Positions 45,842 through 54,846 are shown, counted from the first letter of the stretch. The stretch is DNA of 64,000 nt from Streptomyces sp. NBC_00663 (GCF_036226885.1 NZ_CP109027.1:7440001-7504000); one strand, 5' to 3'. Numbers and translations: made by a program. Notes: generated by a model not told the origin, from the sequence alone.

Positions 45842-46425
45842 GGCCGATGCTCCGGATCGTCAATCGAGTCCTGCTCGCCGTGGTGGGCCTGGTCCTGCTG
45901 GTCGTGGGCGGCTCGGTGCTGGCCGTCGGCCTGGGGGTCAACCCGCCCTCATGGTGGATCCACGACAGCCGTCACGACGTACTTCTCGACGACGCCGAGC
46001 GCACCCGTTGGGAGGACCACGGCTGGTGGTGGCCGACCGTCCTCGCCGTACTGGCCGTCCTCGTCCTGCTCACCCTCTGGTGGCTGACCGCCAACCTGCG
46101 CCGCCACCGCCTCACCGAGGTCCTGGTGGACACCGGAGACGGCGAGGGCGCACTGCTGCGCGGCCGGGCCCTGGAAAACGTACTGGCCAACGAGGCGACG
46201 CAGTTGGACGGCGTCTCCCACGCCCACGTCCAGCTCACGGGCAAACGCACCGCCCCGGAGACCCGCGTACGCCTCCTGCTGGAACCGCACGTGGACCCCG
46301 GGGCGGCACTGAGCCACCTGACGGCTGGGGCCCTGACGCACGCGCGCACCTCGGCAGGGCTCGAGTCTCTGCCGACGGAGGTCCGTATGAGGGCGGTCAA
46401 GCACAAGGCAGAAAGGGTCAGTTGA
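45838..46425 (+). CDS. AmaP-like alkaline shock membrane anchor protein
   Basis: A 195-residue protein with two membrane segments (RVLLAVVGLVLLVVGGSVLAV; WWPTVLAVLAVLVLLTLWWL) framing a short loop, then a cytoplasmic domain (TEVLVDTGDGEGALLRGRALENVLANEATQLDGVSHAHVQLTG). This two-helix anchor plus C-terminal domain matches AmaP, which tethers Asp23 to the membrane. GTG at 45838 overlaps the preceding stop; ATG at 45847 is an alternative. It closes the operon. Confidence 0.8.
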   Translation: MRPMLRIVNRVLLAVVGLVLLVVGGSVLAVGLGVNPPSWWIHDSRHDVLLDDAERTRWEDHGWWWPTVLAVLAVLVLLTLWWLTANLRRHRLTEVLVDTGDGEGALLRGRALENVLANEATQLDGVSHAHVQLTGKRTAPETRVRLLLEPHVDPGAALSHLTAGALTHARTSAGLESLPTEVRMRAVKHKAERVS

Positions 46426-46430
46426 GGGTT

Positions 46431-46473
46431 CAGGGGCGCGGGGAACTGCGCGAGCGACCCACCACAACCGGCA
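46431..46473. repeat. Streptomyces intergenic repeat (copy 2)
   Basis: CAGGGGCGCGGGGAACTGCG, continuing CGAGCGAC and CACAACCGGCA, lies between the convergent ends of the amaP-like and SDR genes. It is the inverted counterpart of 13861-13897. Confidence 0.65.
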
Positions 46474-46474
46474 C

Positions 46475-47230
46475 TCAAAAGCCGTGCCGCATGCCCCCAT
46501 CAACAGGAACCATGATCCCGGTCAAGTAGGAAGCGGCGGGGGACAACAGGAAGGCCGCCGTACGCCCGAACTCCTCCGGCGTCCCGTACCGCCGCAAGGG
46601 AATCCGCGCCTCGTTGGCGGCTCGAGTGGCCTCCGGGTCGGCGGACAACCCGTCCAGCTCGCGCACGCGATCCGTGTCGATCCGCGACGGCAGCAGGCCC
46701 ACGACGCGGATCCCGCGCGGTCCCAGCTCGTCCGCGATCGACTTCGCGAACCCGGCGAGCCCCGGCCGCAGCCCGTTGGAGACGGTCAGCCCGGGAATCG
46801 GCTCGTGCACCGAGCCCGACAGCACGAAGCCGATGACACCCCCGGCCTCCAGCTCTGCCGCCGCCGCACGCGCGAGCCGTACCGCGCCCAGGAACACCGA
46901 CTCGAACGCGCTGGTCCACTGCTCGTCCGTGTTGTCGGCGACGAACCCCGGTGCGGGACCGCCCACGCTGATCAGGATGCCGTCGAAGCCGCCGAAGTGC
47001 TCCCGCGCGGCCGCGATCAGCCGGGCCGGAGCCTCCGGGTCGGCGTTGTCGACGGCCACCCCGACGGCGTCCGGCCCCAGCTCGGCCGCCGCGTCGGCGA
47101 CCCGCTTCTCGTCCCGCCCGGTCAGTACCACCTTCGCCCCGTCGGCGACCAGCTCACGCGCGGACGCGTTGCCGAGGCCACGCGTGGCCCCTGTGACGAC
47201 GTACACCCGGTCCTTCAGTCCAAGATCCAT
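46475..47230 (-). CDS. Short-chain dehydrogenase/reductase
   Basis: A 251-residue Rossmann-fold oxidoreductase. The cofactor motif is TGATRGLGNASA, with VDNADP and ISVGGPAPG (in place of the usual NNAG). The active-site Tyr-x-x-x-Lys is not present in the usual form: after FVLSGSVHEPIPGLTVSNGLRPGLAGFAKS the tyrosine is replaced, with N-x-x-x instead of Y-x-x-x-K. It resembles atypical SDRs in which catalysis differs. The C-terminus PVDGGM is standard. It lies five bases after the GH15 gene. Substrate unknown. Confidence 0.85.
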   Translation of the reverse strand: MDLGLKDRVYVVTGATRGLGNASARELVADGAKVVLTGRDEKRVADAAAELGPDAVGVAVDNADPEAPARLIAAAREHFGGFDGILISVGGPAPGFVADNTDEQWTSAFESVFLGAVRLARAAAAELEAGGVIGFVLSGSVHEPIPGLTVSNGLRPGLAGFAKSIADELGPRGIRVVGLLPSRIDTDRVRELDGLSADPEATRAANEARIPLRRYGTPEEFGRTAAFLLSPAASYLTGIMVPVDGGMRHGF

Positions 47231-47235
47231 GTTCC

Positions 47236-49023
47236 CTATCCTGCCTCCTCGTCCCCGAACAGGGCGAGGGCGGTGTTCACCAGTCCGATGTGGCTGAACG
47301 CCTGCGGGAAGTTGCCGAGGTGGCACTCGTGCACCGGGTCGTACTCCTCGGACAGCAGCCCCACGTCGTTCGCCAGTCCCACCAGACGCTCGAACAGCTC
47401 ACGGGCCTCCTTCGTACGGCCCGTCATGTGCAGGGCGTCCGCGAGCCAGAACGAGCACACCAGGAACGTGCCCTCGTCGCCCGGCAGCCCGTCGACCGTC
47501 GTGCCGTCGGTGCTGTAGCGGCGCAGGAAACCGCCGTGACCCAGCTCCTCGCGGATCGCGTCGACGGTGCCGATCACGCGCGGGTCGTCCGGCGGCAGGA
47601 AGCCGACGCGGGGGATGAGGAGCAGGGAGGCGTCGAGCTCGCGGGAACCGTAGGACTGGGTGAAGGTGTTGCGTTCGGTGTCGAAGCCCTTCTCGCACAC
47701 CTCCCGATGCACCTCGTCGCGCATCGCGCGCCAGCTCTCCAGGTCGCCGTCGAGCTCGGGGTTGTCCTCCACGGCACGCACGGCACGGTCGACGGCCACC
47801 CACACCATCACCTTGGAGTGCACGAACTGCCGACGCCCGCCGCGCACCTCCCACAAGCCCTCGTCGGGCTGCCGCCACGCCTCGCGCAGGAACTCCACCA
47901 GCGCGCACTGGATGGACCAGATGTGCGGCTTGGGGGACAGCCCCGAACGCCGGGCCAGCGACAGGGAGTCCATGACCTCGCCGTACACGTCCAACTGGAG
48001 CTGCTTGACGGCCTCGTTGCCGATCCGCACCGGCCGGGAGTCGTGAAAGCCGGCGAGCCACGGCAGCTCGAACTCGGGCAGCCGTCGCTCGCCCGCGAGG
48101 CCGTACATGATCTGGAGGTCCGCCGGATCGCCCGCGACCGCCCGCAGCAGCCAGTCGCGCCAGGCCTCGGCCTCCTCCAGGTAGCCCGCCGAGAGCAGCG
48201 CGCCGAGGGTGAGCGTGGAGTCGCGCAGCCAGCAGTACCGGTAGTCCCAGTTGCGTACGCCGCCCAGTTCCTCCGGCAGCGAGGTGGTGGCCGCGGCGAC
48301 GATGCCGCCGGTGGGGACGTAGGTGAGGGCCTTGAGCGTGATCAGGGAGCGCAGGACGACGTCCTTGTACGGGCCGTCATAGCGGCAGCGCTCCGACCAT
48401 GCCTGCCAGTCCTCGACGCTGGCGGCGAGGGCGTCGAGCGGGTCGGTCTGCGGTGGGCGCGGCTGGTGCGAGGGGTGCCAGGTGAGCACGAACGCGACCT
48501 TCTCGCCCTCCTTGACGGTGAACTCCGAGTGCGTGCCGAAGTCCTCACCCCAGGTGTGCACTTCCGGCTCGCTGCGCAACCACGCCGAGTCGGGGCCGGC
48601 GACGGCCACCCGATGCCCGTCCGTCCTGCGCACCCACGGCATGATCGAGCCGTAGTCGAAGCGCAGCCGGAGCGTGCTGCGCACGGTGACCTCGCCGCTC
48701 AGGCCCTCGACGACGCGTACGAGGTCGGGGGCGCGGTCGCGCTGGGGCATCAGGTCGGTGACGCGCACCGAGCCGGTGTCGGTCTCCCAGTCGGTGTCCA
48801 GGACGAGGGTGCCGGGCCGGTAGGCGCGGCGGGTGCAGTCGCCTGGGGCGTCGCGGGGCGCGATGCGCCAGTGGCCGTTGTCCTCGTCGCCGAGCAGTCT
48901 GGCGAAGCAGGCTGCCGAGTCGAAGCGGGGCAGGCACAGCCAGTCGACGCTGCCGTCCTTGCCGACCAGTGCCGCTGTCTGTTCGTCGCCGATGAGGGCG
49001 TAGTCCTCGATACGGGGGTGCAC
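47236..49023 (-). CDS. GH15-family glycoside hydrolase (glucoamylase or trehalase type)
   Basis: A 595-residue cytosolic enzyme with an N-terminal beta-sandwich (RIEDYALIGDEQTAALVGKDGSVDWLCLPRFDS) and an (alpha/alpha)6 barrel. Family blocks include GGVRNWDYRYCWLRDSTLTL and LREAWRQPDEGLWEVRGGRRQFVHSK, with likely acid/base glutamates in PDEGLWE and LSEEYDP. Related actinobacterial enzymes act on trehalose or alpha-glucans; the substrate is not certain here. GTG at 49023 is preferred; a TTG at 49056 is in frame. It is co-directional with the SDR five bases downstream. Confidence 0.87.
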   Translation of the reverse strand: MHPRIEDYALIGDEQTAALVGKDGSVDWLCLPRFDSAACFARLLGDEDNGHWRIAPRDAPGDCTRRAYRPGTLVLDTDWETDTGSVRVTDLMPQRDRAPDLVRVVEGLSGEVTVRSTLRLRFDYGSIMPWVRRTDGHRVAVAGPDSAWLRSEPEVHTWGEDFGTHSEFTVKEGEKVAFVLTWHPSHQPRPPQTDPLDALAASVEDWQAWSERCRYDGPYKDVVLRSLITLKALTYVPTGGIVAAATTSLPEELGGVRNWDYRYCWLRDSTLTLGALLSAGYLEEAEAWRDWLLRAVAGDPADLQIMYGLAGERRLPEFELPWLAGFHDSRPVRIGNEAVKQLQLDVYGEVMDSLSLARRSGLSPKPHIWSIQCALVEFLREAWRQPDEGLWEVRGGRRQFVHSKVMVWVAVDRAVRAVEDNPELDGDLESWRAMRDEVHREVCEKGFDTERNTFTQSYGSRELDASLLLIPRVGFLPPDDPRVIGTVDAIREELGHGGFLRRYSTDGTTVDGLPGDEGTFLVCSFWLADALHMTGRTKEARELFERLVGLANDVGLLSEEYDPVHECHLGNFPQAFSHIGLVNTALALFGDEEAG

Positions 49024-49095
49024 GGGATGCGGGTTCCCGGAGGTGGGGTGGGGCAATCCGGGGTGGAGCCGCCCGAGTGATTCAGATGGCCGGCC

Positions 49096-49899
49096 TCAGA
49101 CCGCGGCCGGTTCCGTCTCCGCCTCGGCGCCCGACTCGTTCTCCGCCTTCTCCCGGCGGTCCCGCGTCTCACGCCGGACCAGCACGACCCAGCCGATCGG
49201 CACGCCCGCGGCGAACAGCCACCACTGGAAGGCGTACGCGTAGTTCAGCGCGGCGTTCTCCATGCCGGGCTTGCTGCCCATCAGCTCCGGGGTGTCGCCC
49301 TTGGGCTCGGGCGCGGTCTGGGCGAGGTAGCCGCCGAGGACCTCGGCGCCGAGCCGCTTCGCCTCCTGCGCGCTGTTGATCAGCATGATCTGGCGGTCGG
49401 GCAGGCCCTTGAGGTCCTTGATGCCGCTCGCCTCGGTCGTCTCGTCGGGCATCAGCCGGCCGGTGACGGTGGTCTCGCCCTGCGCGGGAGCGGGGATCTT
49501 CGGGAAGGCGGTCTGGCTCGGGCCGTCCGCGGGGATCCAGCCCCGGTTGACCAGGAGTACCTTGCCGTCGTTGAGGACGAACGGGGTCAGGACGTGGTAG
49601 CCGACCTCGTCGTCGGAGTTGGTGCGGCGGCGGACGACCACCTCGTGGGCGGTGTCGAAGTGACCCTTGGCGGTCGCCGAGTGGTACCGCTCCTTGCTGG
49701 TCACGGTGTGTCCCGGGGACGTCAGCGTCTCCACGGGCACCGGCTTGGCGTCCAGCGCGTCGGAGACCAGCTGGTTGCGGGCGGTGCGCTCGTCGTAGCG
49801 GTGCATCTGCCAGATGCCCAGCCTGATCATCGTGGGGATGAGGACGAGGGCGACCAGCGTGAGGATCACCCACTGCCGGGACAACAGGAAGCGGTACAC
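49096..49899 (-). CDS. SURF1-family cytochrome oxidase biogenesis protein
   Basis: A 267-residue membrane protein with one segment near each end (WVILTLVALVLIPTMIRLG at the start, YAFQWWLFAAGVPIGWVVLV near residue 240) and a large extracytoplasmic loop, the usual SURF1 layout. WQMHRYDERTARN, VLLVNRGWIPADG and LNYAYAFQWWLFA are family motifs. It assists haem-copper oxidase assembly. GTG at 49899 gives the start VYRFLLSRQW; a TTG five codons upstream also exists. The Glu/Ala tail is unremarkable. Confidence 0.92.
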   Translation of the reverse strand: MYRFLLSRQWVILTLVALVLIPTMIRLGIWQMHRYDERTARNQLVSDALDAKPVPVETLTSPGHTVTSKERYHSATAKGHFDTAHEVVVRRRTNSDDEVGYHVLTPFVLNDGKVLLVNRGWIPADGPSQTAFPKIPAPAQGETTVTGRLMPDETTEASGIKDLKGLPDRQIMLINSAQEAKRLGAEVLGGYLAQTAPEPKGDTPELMGSKPGMENAALNYAYAFQWWLFAAGVPIGWVVLVRRETRDRREKAENESGAEAETEPAAV

Positions 49900-49980
49900 C
49901 CCACGACGGTACAACTCGGGTCGTGGGGTGTACGCACAGGGGTGTGCCGGAACCGGCGCCTGTCCTGGTCGTCCGGGTGG

Positions 49981-50214
49981 TCAGACCCGGTCGACGATGC
50001 CCACCTTCCCCTCCGCTCGGGCGCAGTGCGCACCGCAGAACCAGTGGCCCTCGACCTCTACGCCCTGGCCGATGATCTGGACGCGGCAGTGTTCGCAGAT
50101 CGGGGCCATGCGGTGGATCGCGCAGGAGAAGCAGTCGAAGACGTGGACCGCGCCCTGGGCGTGCACCTCGAAGGTCATGCCGTAGTTGTTGCCGCAAACT
50201 TCACAAGTCGCCAT
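49981..50214 (-). CDS. Small Cys-rich protein with paired zinc knuckles
   Basis: A 77-residue protein with eight cysteines in regular pairs: C4-x2-C7, C28-x2-C31, C40-x2-C43 and C60-x3-C64, plus H34 and H63. The spacing suggests two zinc sites, the first from pairs 1 and 2 and the second from pairs 3 and 4, like a small LIM or treble-clef fold. ATG at 50214 is used; upstream frame is open but dissimilar. Similar small proteins recur in Actinobacteria as hypotheticals. No function can be assigned. Confidence 0.78.
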   Translation of the reverse strand: MATCEVCGNNYGMTFEVHAQGAVHVFDCFSCAIHRMAPICEHCRVQIIGQGVEVEGHWFCGAHCARAEGKVGIVDRV

Positions 50215-50348
50215 GCGCCACAGGGTGAGCCGTCCACCCGGCGCGGGCGAGCGGGCGGCGGGCGAGTCGCGGCGCAATCACCCGTCCGTACGGTCGCCTT
50301 CGACGCCGGTGCCACAGGGCGTGTGCCGATGTCTCCGCGCCCTCACGG

Positions 50349-51359
50349 TCACCCCTCCGCCGCCGGCGCCACGTTTCCCAGGAGCTGTCCGAACGCCGCC
50401 TCGTCCACGACCGGCGTGCCGTACTGCCGGGCCTTGACCACCTTCGACGTGCCCGAGTCGGGGTCGTTGGTGACGAGGAGGCTGGTCAGTCGGGAGATGC
50501 TCGTGGCGATGTGGAGCCCGGCCTCGATCGCGCGGTCCTCCAGCAGGTCGCGCTCGGTCGAGGTGTCCCCGGAGAACGCGATCCGCATGCCCTGCTTGAG
50601 TGGTTTGCCCTCTTCATAGCGCCCTGGGTTGGGATAGGGGCATGCGGGCCTTTTGCGTGCCGGGCGCCAACTGGTCGGCCGATAGCTGCTGTAGCCGCCG
50701 TAACCACCGCCACCGCCGGCGCTGCCCTGCTGCCGGGGTACCGCGCGGTCCGTCCACTCGGTCAGCGGCCGGCACTCGTGCAGCGGCAGCCGGATGCTCT
50801 GCGAGGCCGCTGCCCTGAGGCTTGGCCGAAACGCCTCCGCGAGCACGCGCGCGTCGTCCAGCGCGTGGTGCGCCCGCTGCTGGACGACGCCGAAGTGGGC
50901 GGCCAGCGACTCCAGCTTGTGGTTGGGCAGCGGCAGGGCCAGCTCCTTGGACAGCGCGATGGTGCACAGCCGCTGCCGCACCGGCGCCTCGCGCTCCGCG
51001 CGCGCGTACTCCCGGGCGATCATCTGCCAGTCGAAGACCGCGTTGTGCGCGACGAGGACCCGGCCCTCAAGCCTCGTCGAGAACTCCTCGGCGATGTCCT
51101 GGAACAGGGGCGCTCCCTCGAGCACGTCACTCGTCAGACCGTGGATCCACACCGGGCCGGGGTCGCGCTCCGGGTTGACCAGGGTGTACCAGTGGTCCTC
51201 GACCTCGCCGCGCTCGTCCAGCCGGTAGACGGCGGCGGAGATTATCCGGTCGTCGCGGGCCAGTCCGGTGGTCTCCACGTCAACGACCGCGTATCCCTTC
51301 GGATACGCGGCCGGCCACTGGGTGGGGGAGGACGCTTCGGCGGTACGGTCTTCGAGCAT
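50349..51359 (-). CDS. DEDDh exonuclease (Pol III epsilon-like) with BRCT domain
   Basis: A 336-residue protein. The N-terminal 3'-5' exonuclease has ExoI AVVDVETTGL, ExoII LVAHNAVFDWQMI and ExoIII HHALDDARVLAEAF, the full DEDDh set. A Gly/Tyr-rich linker (about residues 212-228) is followed by a BRCT domain (MRIAFSGDTSTERDLLEDRAIEAGLHIATSISRLTSLLVTND). It likely trims DNA in repair, with BRCT directing it to partners or DNA ends. ATG at 51359. It is a monocistronic gene. Confidence 0.92.
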   Translation of the reverse strand: MLEDRTAEASSPTQWPAAYPKGYAVVDVETTGLARDDRIISAAVYRLDERGEVEDHWYTLVNPERDPGPVWIHGLTSDVLEGAPLFQDIAEEFSTRLEGRVLVAHNAVFDWQMIAREYARAEREAPVRQRLCTIALSKELALPLPNHKLESLAAHFGVVQQRAHHALDDARVLAEAFRPSLRAAASQSIRLPLHECRPLTEWTDRAVPRQQGSAGGGGGYGGYSSYRPTSWRPARKRPACPYPNPGRYEEGKPLKQGMRIAFSGDTSTERDLLEDRAIEAGLHIATSISRLTSLLVTNDPDSGTSKVVKARQYGTPVVDEAAFGQLLGNVAPAAEG

Positions 51360-51464
51360 GGTCCCTGAGGATACGGGCCCCCACTGACAGCCCCGCGCGC
51401 ACCCGCCCGCAACCCTGCTCCGGTGCGGGGCACTTCACCGTCACGCTCTCGGGTGTGCGGCGGC

Positions 51465-54074
51465 TCAGCCGAGCGCCGCCACCAGATCCCCCGCCGCCAG
51501 GGCTTCCAGGCCGCAGCCGTCGACCGGGCCGGGCAGCAGACGGTACGCCGACCCGGTGGCGCCCGCCGGTGCCACGCCCCCGTGGAGGAGGGCGAGGAAG
51601 ACGTGCCGGTGTGACGCGACTTCACCCGCGAGGGCGTCGGCCGCCTCGGAGGGTTGCCGCTTCCAGGGGGGTGTCTCCAGGGCGCGCACCCGCGCGGCGA
51701 AGGCGGTGTCGGGCTCCCCTTCCTGCCGCCGGTAGTGCCACAGCTCGTCCACGGCGCGCGGATGTGGTGCGCGCCGTATCACCACCACCTCGTCGCCCCG
51801 CGCGGTGGCCCGCCACACCGCCAGGTCCCACAGGGTCGTACGGCCCGAGGCGAAGTACTGGTGCAGGTCCTGGGTGACCCGGCCGAGGTCGGCGCCGTGC
51901 CGGTGGAGGCTGTGGAAGCCCTCGGCGGCGGGGAGGTGCAGGTCGGTCCAGAGGAACGTACGGCGGTCGAGGTCGACCAGCATCGGGACGTGGATGCGCG
52001 AGTCGCCCACCAGGTCGTACCGCTGACGCACCGTCCGCGGGTCGTACGCCGCGTTCCGGTCCTCCTCGGCGGCGGACGGCAGCGCCATGAACCCGGCGAA
52101 GGCGTCCAGGAGCTCCTCGAACGCGACGTCGTTGAAGCTGAAGACGACCGGCAGGGCGAAGCGCACCCCGCGCTCCGCGAGCGCCGCCAGATCGAGGTCC
52201 ACGTACTCGGTCGCCCCGTCCGGCGCGGGCGCCGACACCAGGTCGCCGGAGTGCACGGCCGAACGGCCCTCGTGGACGAGGTTCGTGTAGTCGCACAGGC
52301 CCGTGAAGTTCCACTCCGCGTCGTACAGGGCCACCGACAGGTCGAGGTCCACGCGCTTCTTCGCGGGCTGCGTCCAGTGCAGGAACAGCCGCAGCACCTC
52401 GCCCTCGGGCAGCGGCTGGGTGCTGCCGCGCGGGACCGTGACGAGGGCCTTGCTCGCGGCGGTCTCGGCGGCGGGCACCGCGAGTCCGGTGAGCGCCGAG
52501 TCGAGCACGGACAGGTCGAGGCGAGGCTCGTCGTGCCGGGTGAGGCGGCGCAGCGCCTCCGCCTCCAGCAGGGCGCACACCGCGTCCGTCACCTTCGGCG
52601 ACAGCGGCACGCGCGTGTCGTCCGTCGTGTACGAGTGGGTCACCTGGCCGCGCGGGAAGAACACCCGGCGCCCGCCCGGGAGATGGCGGATCCGCATCCG
52701 CCCCAGCGCGGCGAGCAACGGCCCGGGGCCGGCCTTGGGCAGGACCCGGCGCAAGGTGTCCCCGAACCCGTCCGGCGGTACGTCGAGTTCACGCAGCCGC
52801 AGCAGATGGTCGAGGCGGCGCAGCAGCTCGCCGGGGCGTTCGGCGAGCAGGTCCAGAGCGGCCGCGAAGTCCCTTTCCCGCAGCGCCTGTTCGACGCGTG
52901 CCGTCCAGGTGGCCGGCTTGACGCGGGCCCCGTCGACCCGTACCGCGTCCGGGTGCTCCGCGGCCGTCCGCAGGAGCGCCTCGCCGAGTGCGCCCTCGGT
53001 CCCGGAGAGGTCCGTCGCGCGCAGGACGGCGAAGGCGAGCGCGGCCTTGGGGTGGCGCGCGTGCTGTTCGTAGGGGTGCAGGACCTCGGCGGCGCGCTTC
53101 CAGGCGTCCGGGTGCCGCAGCACGTCCTCGACCAGCAACGGCATCGCCAGCCCGTCGAGCACCCCGAGCAGTCGGCGGCGGAGCGCGCGCGGGAGGGAGC
53201 GCGTGCGTCGGGGCTCCAGCAGGTCGGCGGTGCCGCCGGACCACACGCACAGCAGCCGCAGCACGTCCGTCGCGGTCGTCAGGTGTCGGTCGAGCAGCTC
53301 GGTCGCCGCCCCGCGCGTGTGCCGGTCGAGCAGCAGGGTGCCGAGGGCCAGCGCCTTGGTCTGGCGCACCGGGATGTCCTCGGGGAACCAGCCCAGGTCG
53401 GCCGGCGCGTGCGCCAGCAGGATCTTCACGTCGTCCCGGTCCTGCGGGGGCAGCGGGGTCCGCCGGGCCAGCAGCCGCAGCAGGGCCCGCACGGCGTCCG
53501 CCTTCGCGTCCTTGCCGAGCGCGAGCAACTTCAGGGGTCCTACGGCGATCTCGCGGGCGTGGTGCGGCTGTTCGGGCCTCAGGAAGGGGTCGGCGCGGTC
53601 GATCCGGCGGTGGCAGATCGGGCAGCCCGCGTAGTCCGCGCCGTCCCAGCACTCCCGGCACACCAGATGCGCGCACGGCGACACGGGGTGCACGCTGCCG
53701 ACCGTGCCGCACAGCACGCACGGTTGCCGCGGCCACTGGAGCAGCAGGGTGAAGACCCGGTCGACGAACAGCTGGAAGGTGTCGTCGGGCACCGAGGCCG
53801 GGAAGCTGCGGAACATCGGCATATGGGTGCGGTCGGCGCCGAGTTCGGCGTCGAGGTGCCGGACGAGCTGATTGCCCGCGTCCGCCAGCCCGGCCGGTCC
53901 CAGCCAGGCGAGCGCCGCGTGCAGCTGCGCCGTCGGCGCGCATCCCCGGTCCAGCAGCTCGGCTTCGAGCGCGACGAGCCCTGGCGCCGTCGAAGGGTCG
54001 CCCGGACGCGGCCCTGCCTGGTCGACGTAGACGGTACGAAGGCGGCGGAGCAGCACGGACGACAGTACGGACAA
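51465..54074 (-). CDS. Large RING-finger protein with TerD-like domain (MXAN_6230/SCO0854-type)
   Basis: An 869-residue cytosolic protein. A C3HC4 RING is visible: C119-x2-C122, C134-x-H136-x2-C139-x2-C142 and C151-x2-C154. A long Leu/Ala/Arg-rich helical region, perhaps HEAT-like, follows. Around residues 576-690 RVDLDLSVALYDAEWNFTGL, HSGDLVSAP and TEYVDLDLAAL resemble the TerD calcium-binding stress domain. TTG at 54074 is chosen because AGGGGG precedes it. As I recall, a family of this name exists with no known role. RING proteins elsewhere act in ubiquitin-like transfer; no E1 or E2 gene lies nearby. Confidence 0.8.
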   Translation of the reverse strand: MSVLSSVLLRRLRTVYVDQAGPRPGDPSTAPGLVALEAELLDRGCAPTAQLHAALAWLGPAGLADAGNQLVRHLDAELGADRTHMPMFRSFPASVPDDTFQLFVDRVFTLLLQWPRQPCVLCGTVGSVHPVSPCAHLVCRECWDGADYAGCPICHRRIDRADPFLRPEQPHHAREIAVGPLKLLALGKDAKADAVRALLRLLARRTPLPPQDRDDVKILLAHAPADLGWFPEDIPVRQTKALALGTLLLDRHTRGAATELLDRHLTTATDVLRLLCVWSGGTADLLEPRRTRSLPRALRRRLLGVLDGLAMPLLVEDVLRHPDAWKRAAEVLHPYEQHARHPKAALAFAVLRATDLSGTEGALGEALLRTAAEHPDAVRVDGARVKPATWTARVEQALRERDFAAALDLLAERPGELLRRLDHLLRLRELDVPPDGFGDTLRRVLPKAGPGPLLAALGRMRIRHLPGGRRVFFPRGQVTHSYTTDDTRVPLSPKVTDAVCALLEAEALRRLTRHDEPRLDLSVLDSALTGLAVPAAETAASKALVTVPRGSTQPLPEGEVLRLFLHWTQPAKKRVDLDLSVALYDAEWNFTGLCDYTNLVHEGRSAVHSGDLVSAPAPDGATEYVDLDLAALAERGVRFALPVVFSFNDVAFEELLDAFAGFMALPSAAEEDRNAAYDPRTVRQRYDLVGDSRIHVPMLVDLDRRTFLWTDLHLPAAEGFHSLHRHGADLGRVTQDLHQYFASGRTTLWDLAVWRATARGDEVVVIRRAPHPRAVDELWHYRRQEGEPDTAFAARVRALETPPWKRQPSEAADALAGEVASHRHVFLALLHGGVAPAGATGSAYRLLPGPVDGCGLEALAAGDLVAALG

Positions 54075-54231
54075 GCGGAGGCCCCCTGGGGGAAAGCGGA
54101 GAGAAGTCTCAGAGGCGGGGACGGAGAGTGGGCGCGCTGTCGTTGTCGTAGAAAAGAGAGAAGGAAGCACGCGGCGGAGCCGTCCCCGCGATCACGACTG
54201 TAGGAGGGCGGTGTTCGAGGACGCCACCCAT

Positions 54232-54846
54232 TTATTTTGGAGCGGCTTCCTTGTCTTCGAGCAGCGACCGCACGAGCGCCCGCACGGACGTCACGAACAG
54301 CTTCTCCTCGTCGACGGGGCGGGCGAAGGCGCGGGCGAGCGCCGGGTCGTCGTAGGGGTCCGCTGTGGGCTGCTGCGCGGGCGCCCGTTCGCGATTGCGT
54401 TCCACCAGGACGAAGCCGACGACCTGGAACTGCACGGCCCGCACCGCCTCCGCCGCGCGGGCGCCCCGCAGCCCGGCCGCGTGCACCTCGCGGACCAGCG
54501 CCTGCTGGGCGGGCAGGAACATCCGCTCGGTCAGGCCGCGTTCGTGGACCATCGCGACGAGGTGCGGATGCGCGCGCAGCCGTCGGCGCAGGATGCGGGC
54601 TACGGAGACGACCCGCTCGGCCGGGGTGCGCCCCACGGGCCTGATCCCGCCGAGCTCGGTCACGGTCCGCCGCACGAGGGCGTCCAGCAGGGACTCCCGG
54701 TTGCCGACGTGCCAGTAGATGGAGGTGACGGCGGTGCCCAGTTCGGCGGCGAGCTTGCGCATCGTCAGTGCCTCGGGGCCGTGCTGCTTCACCAGGCCGG
54801 CGGCGGTGTCCAGGACTTCCTCACGGGTGAGCGACGCTCTCGCCAT
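54232..54846 (-). CDS. TetR-family transcriptional regulator
   Basis: A 204-residue repressor. The N-terminal helix-turn-helix is in VLDTAAGLVKQHGPEALTMR followed by KLAAELGTAVTSIYWHVGNRESLLDAL; the C-terminal half is a TetR_C-type ligand pocket. ATG at 54846 with GGGAG upstream is preferred to the ATG nine codons earlier. It is divergent from the decarboxylase operon, with a perfect palindrome between, so it should control that operon and itself. Confidence 0.9.
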   Translation of the reverse strand: MARASLTREEVLDTAAGLVKQHGPEALTMRKLAAELGTAVTSIYWHVGNRESLLDALVRRTVTELGGIRPVGRTPAERVVSVARILRRRLRAHPHLVAMVHERGLTERMFLPAQQALVREVHAAGLRGARAAEAVRAVQFQVVGFVLVERNRERAPAQQPTADPYDDPALARAFARPVDEEKLFVTSVRALVRSLLEDKEAAPK

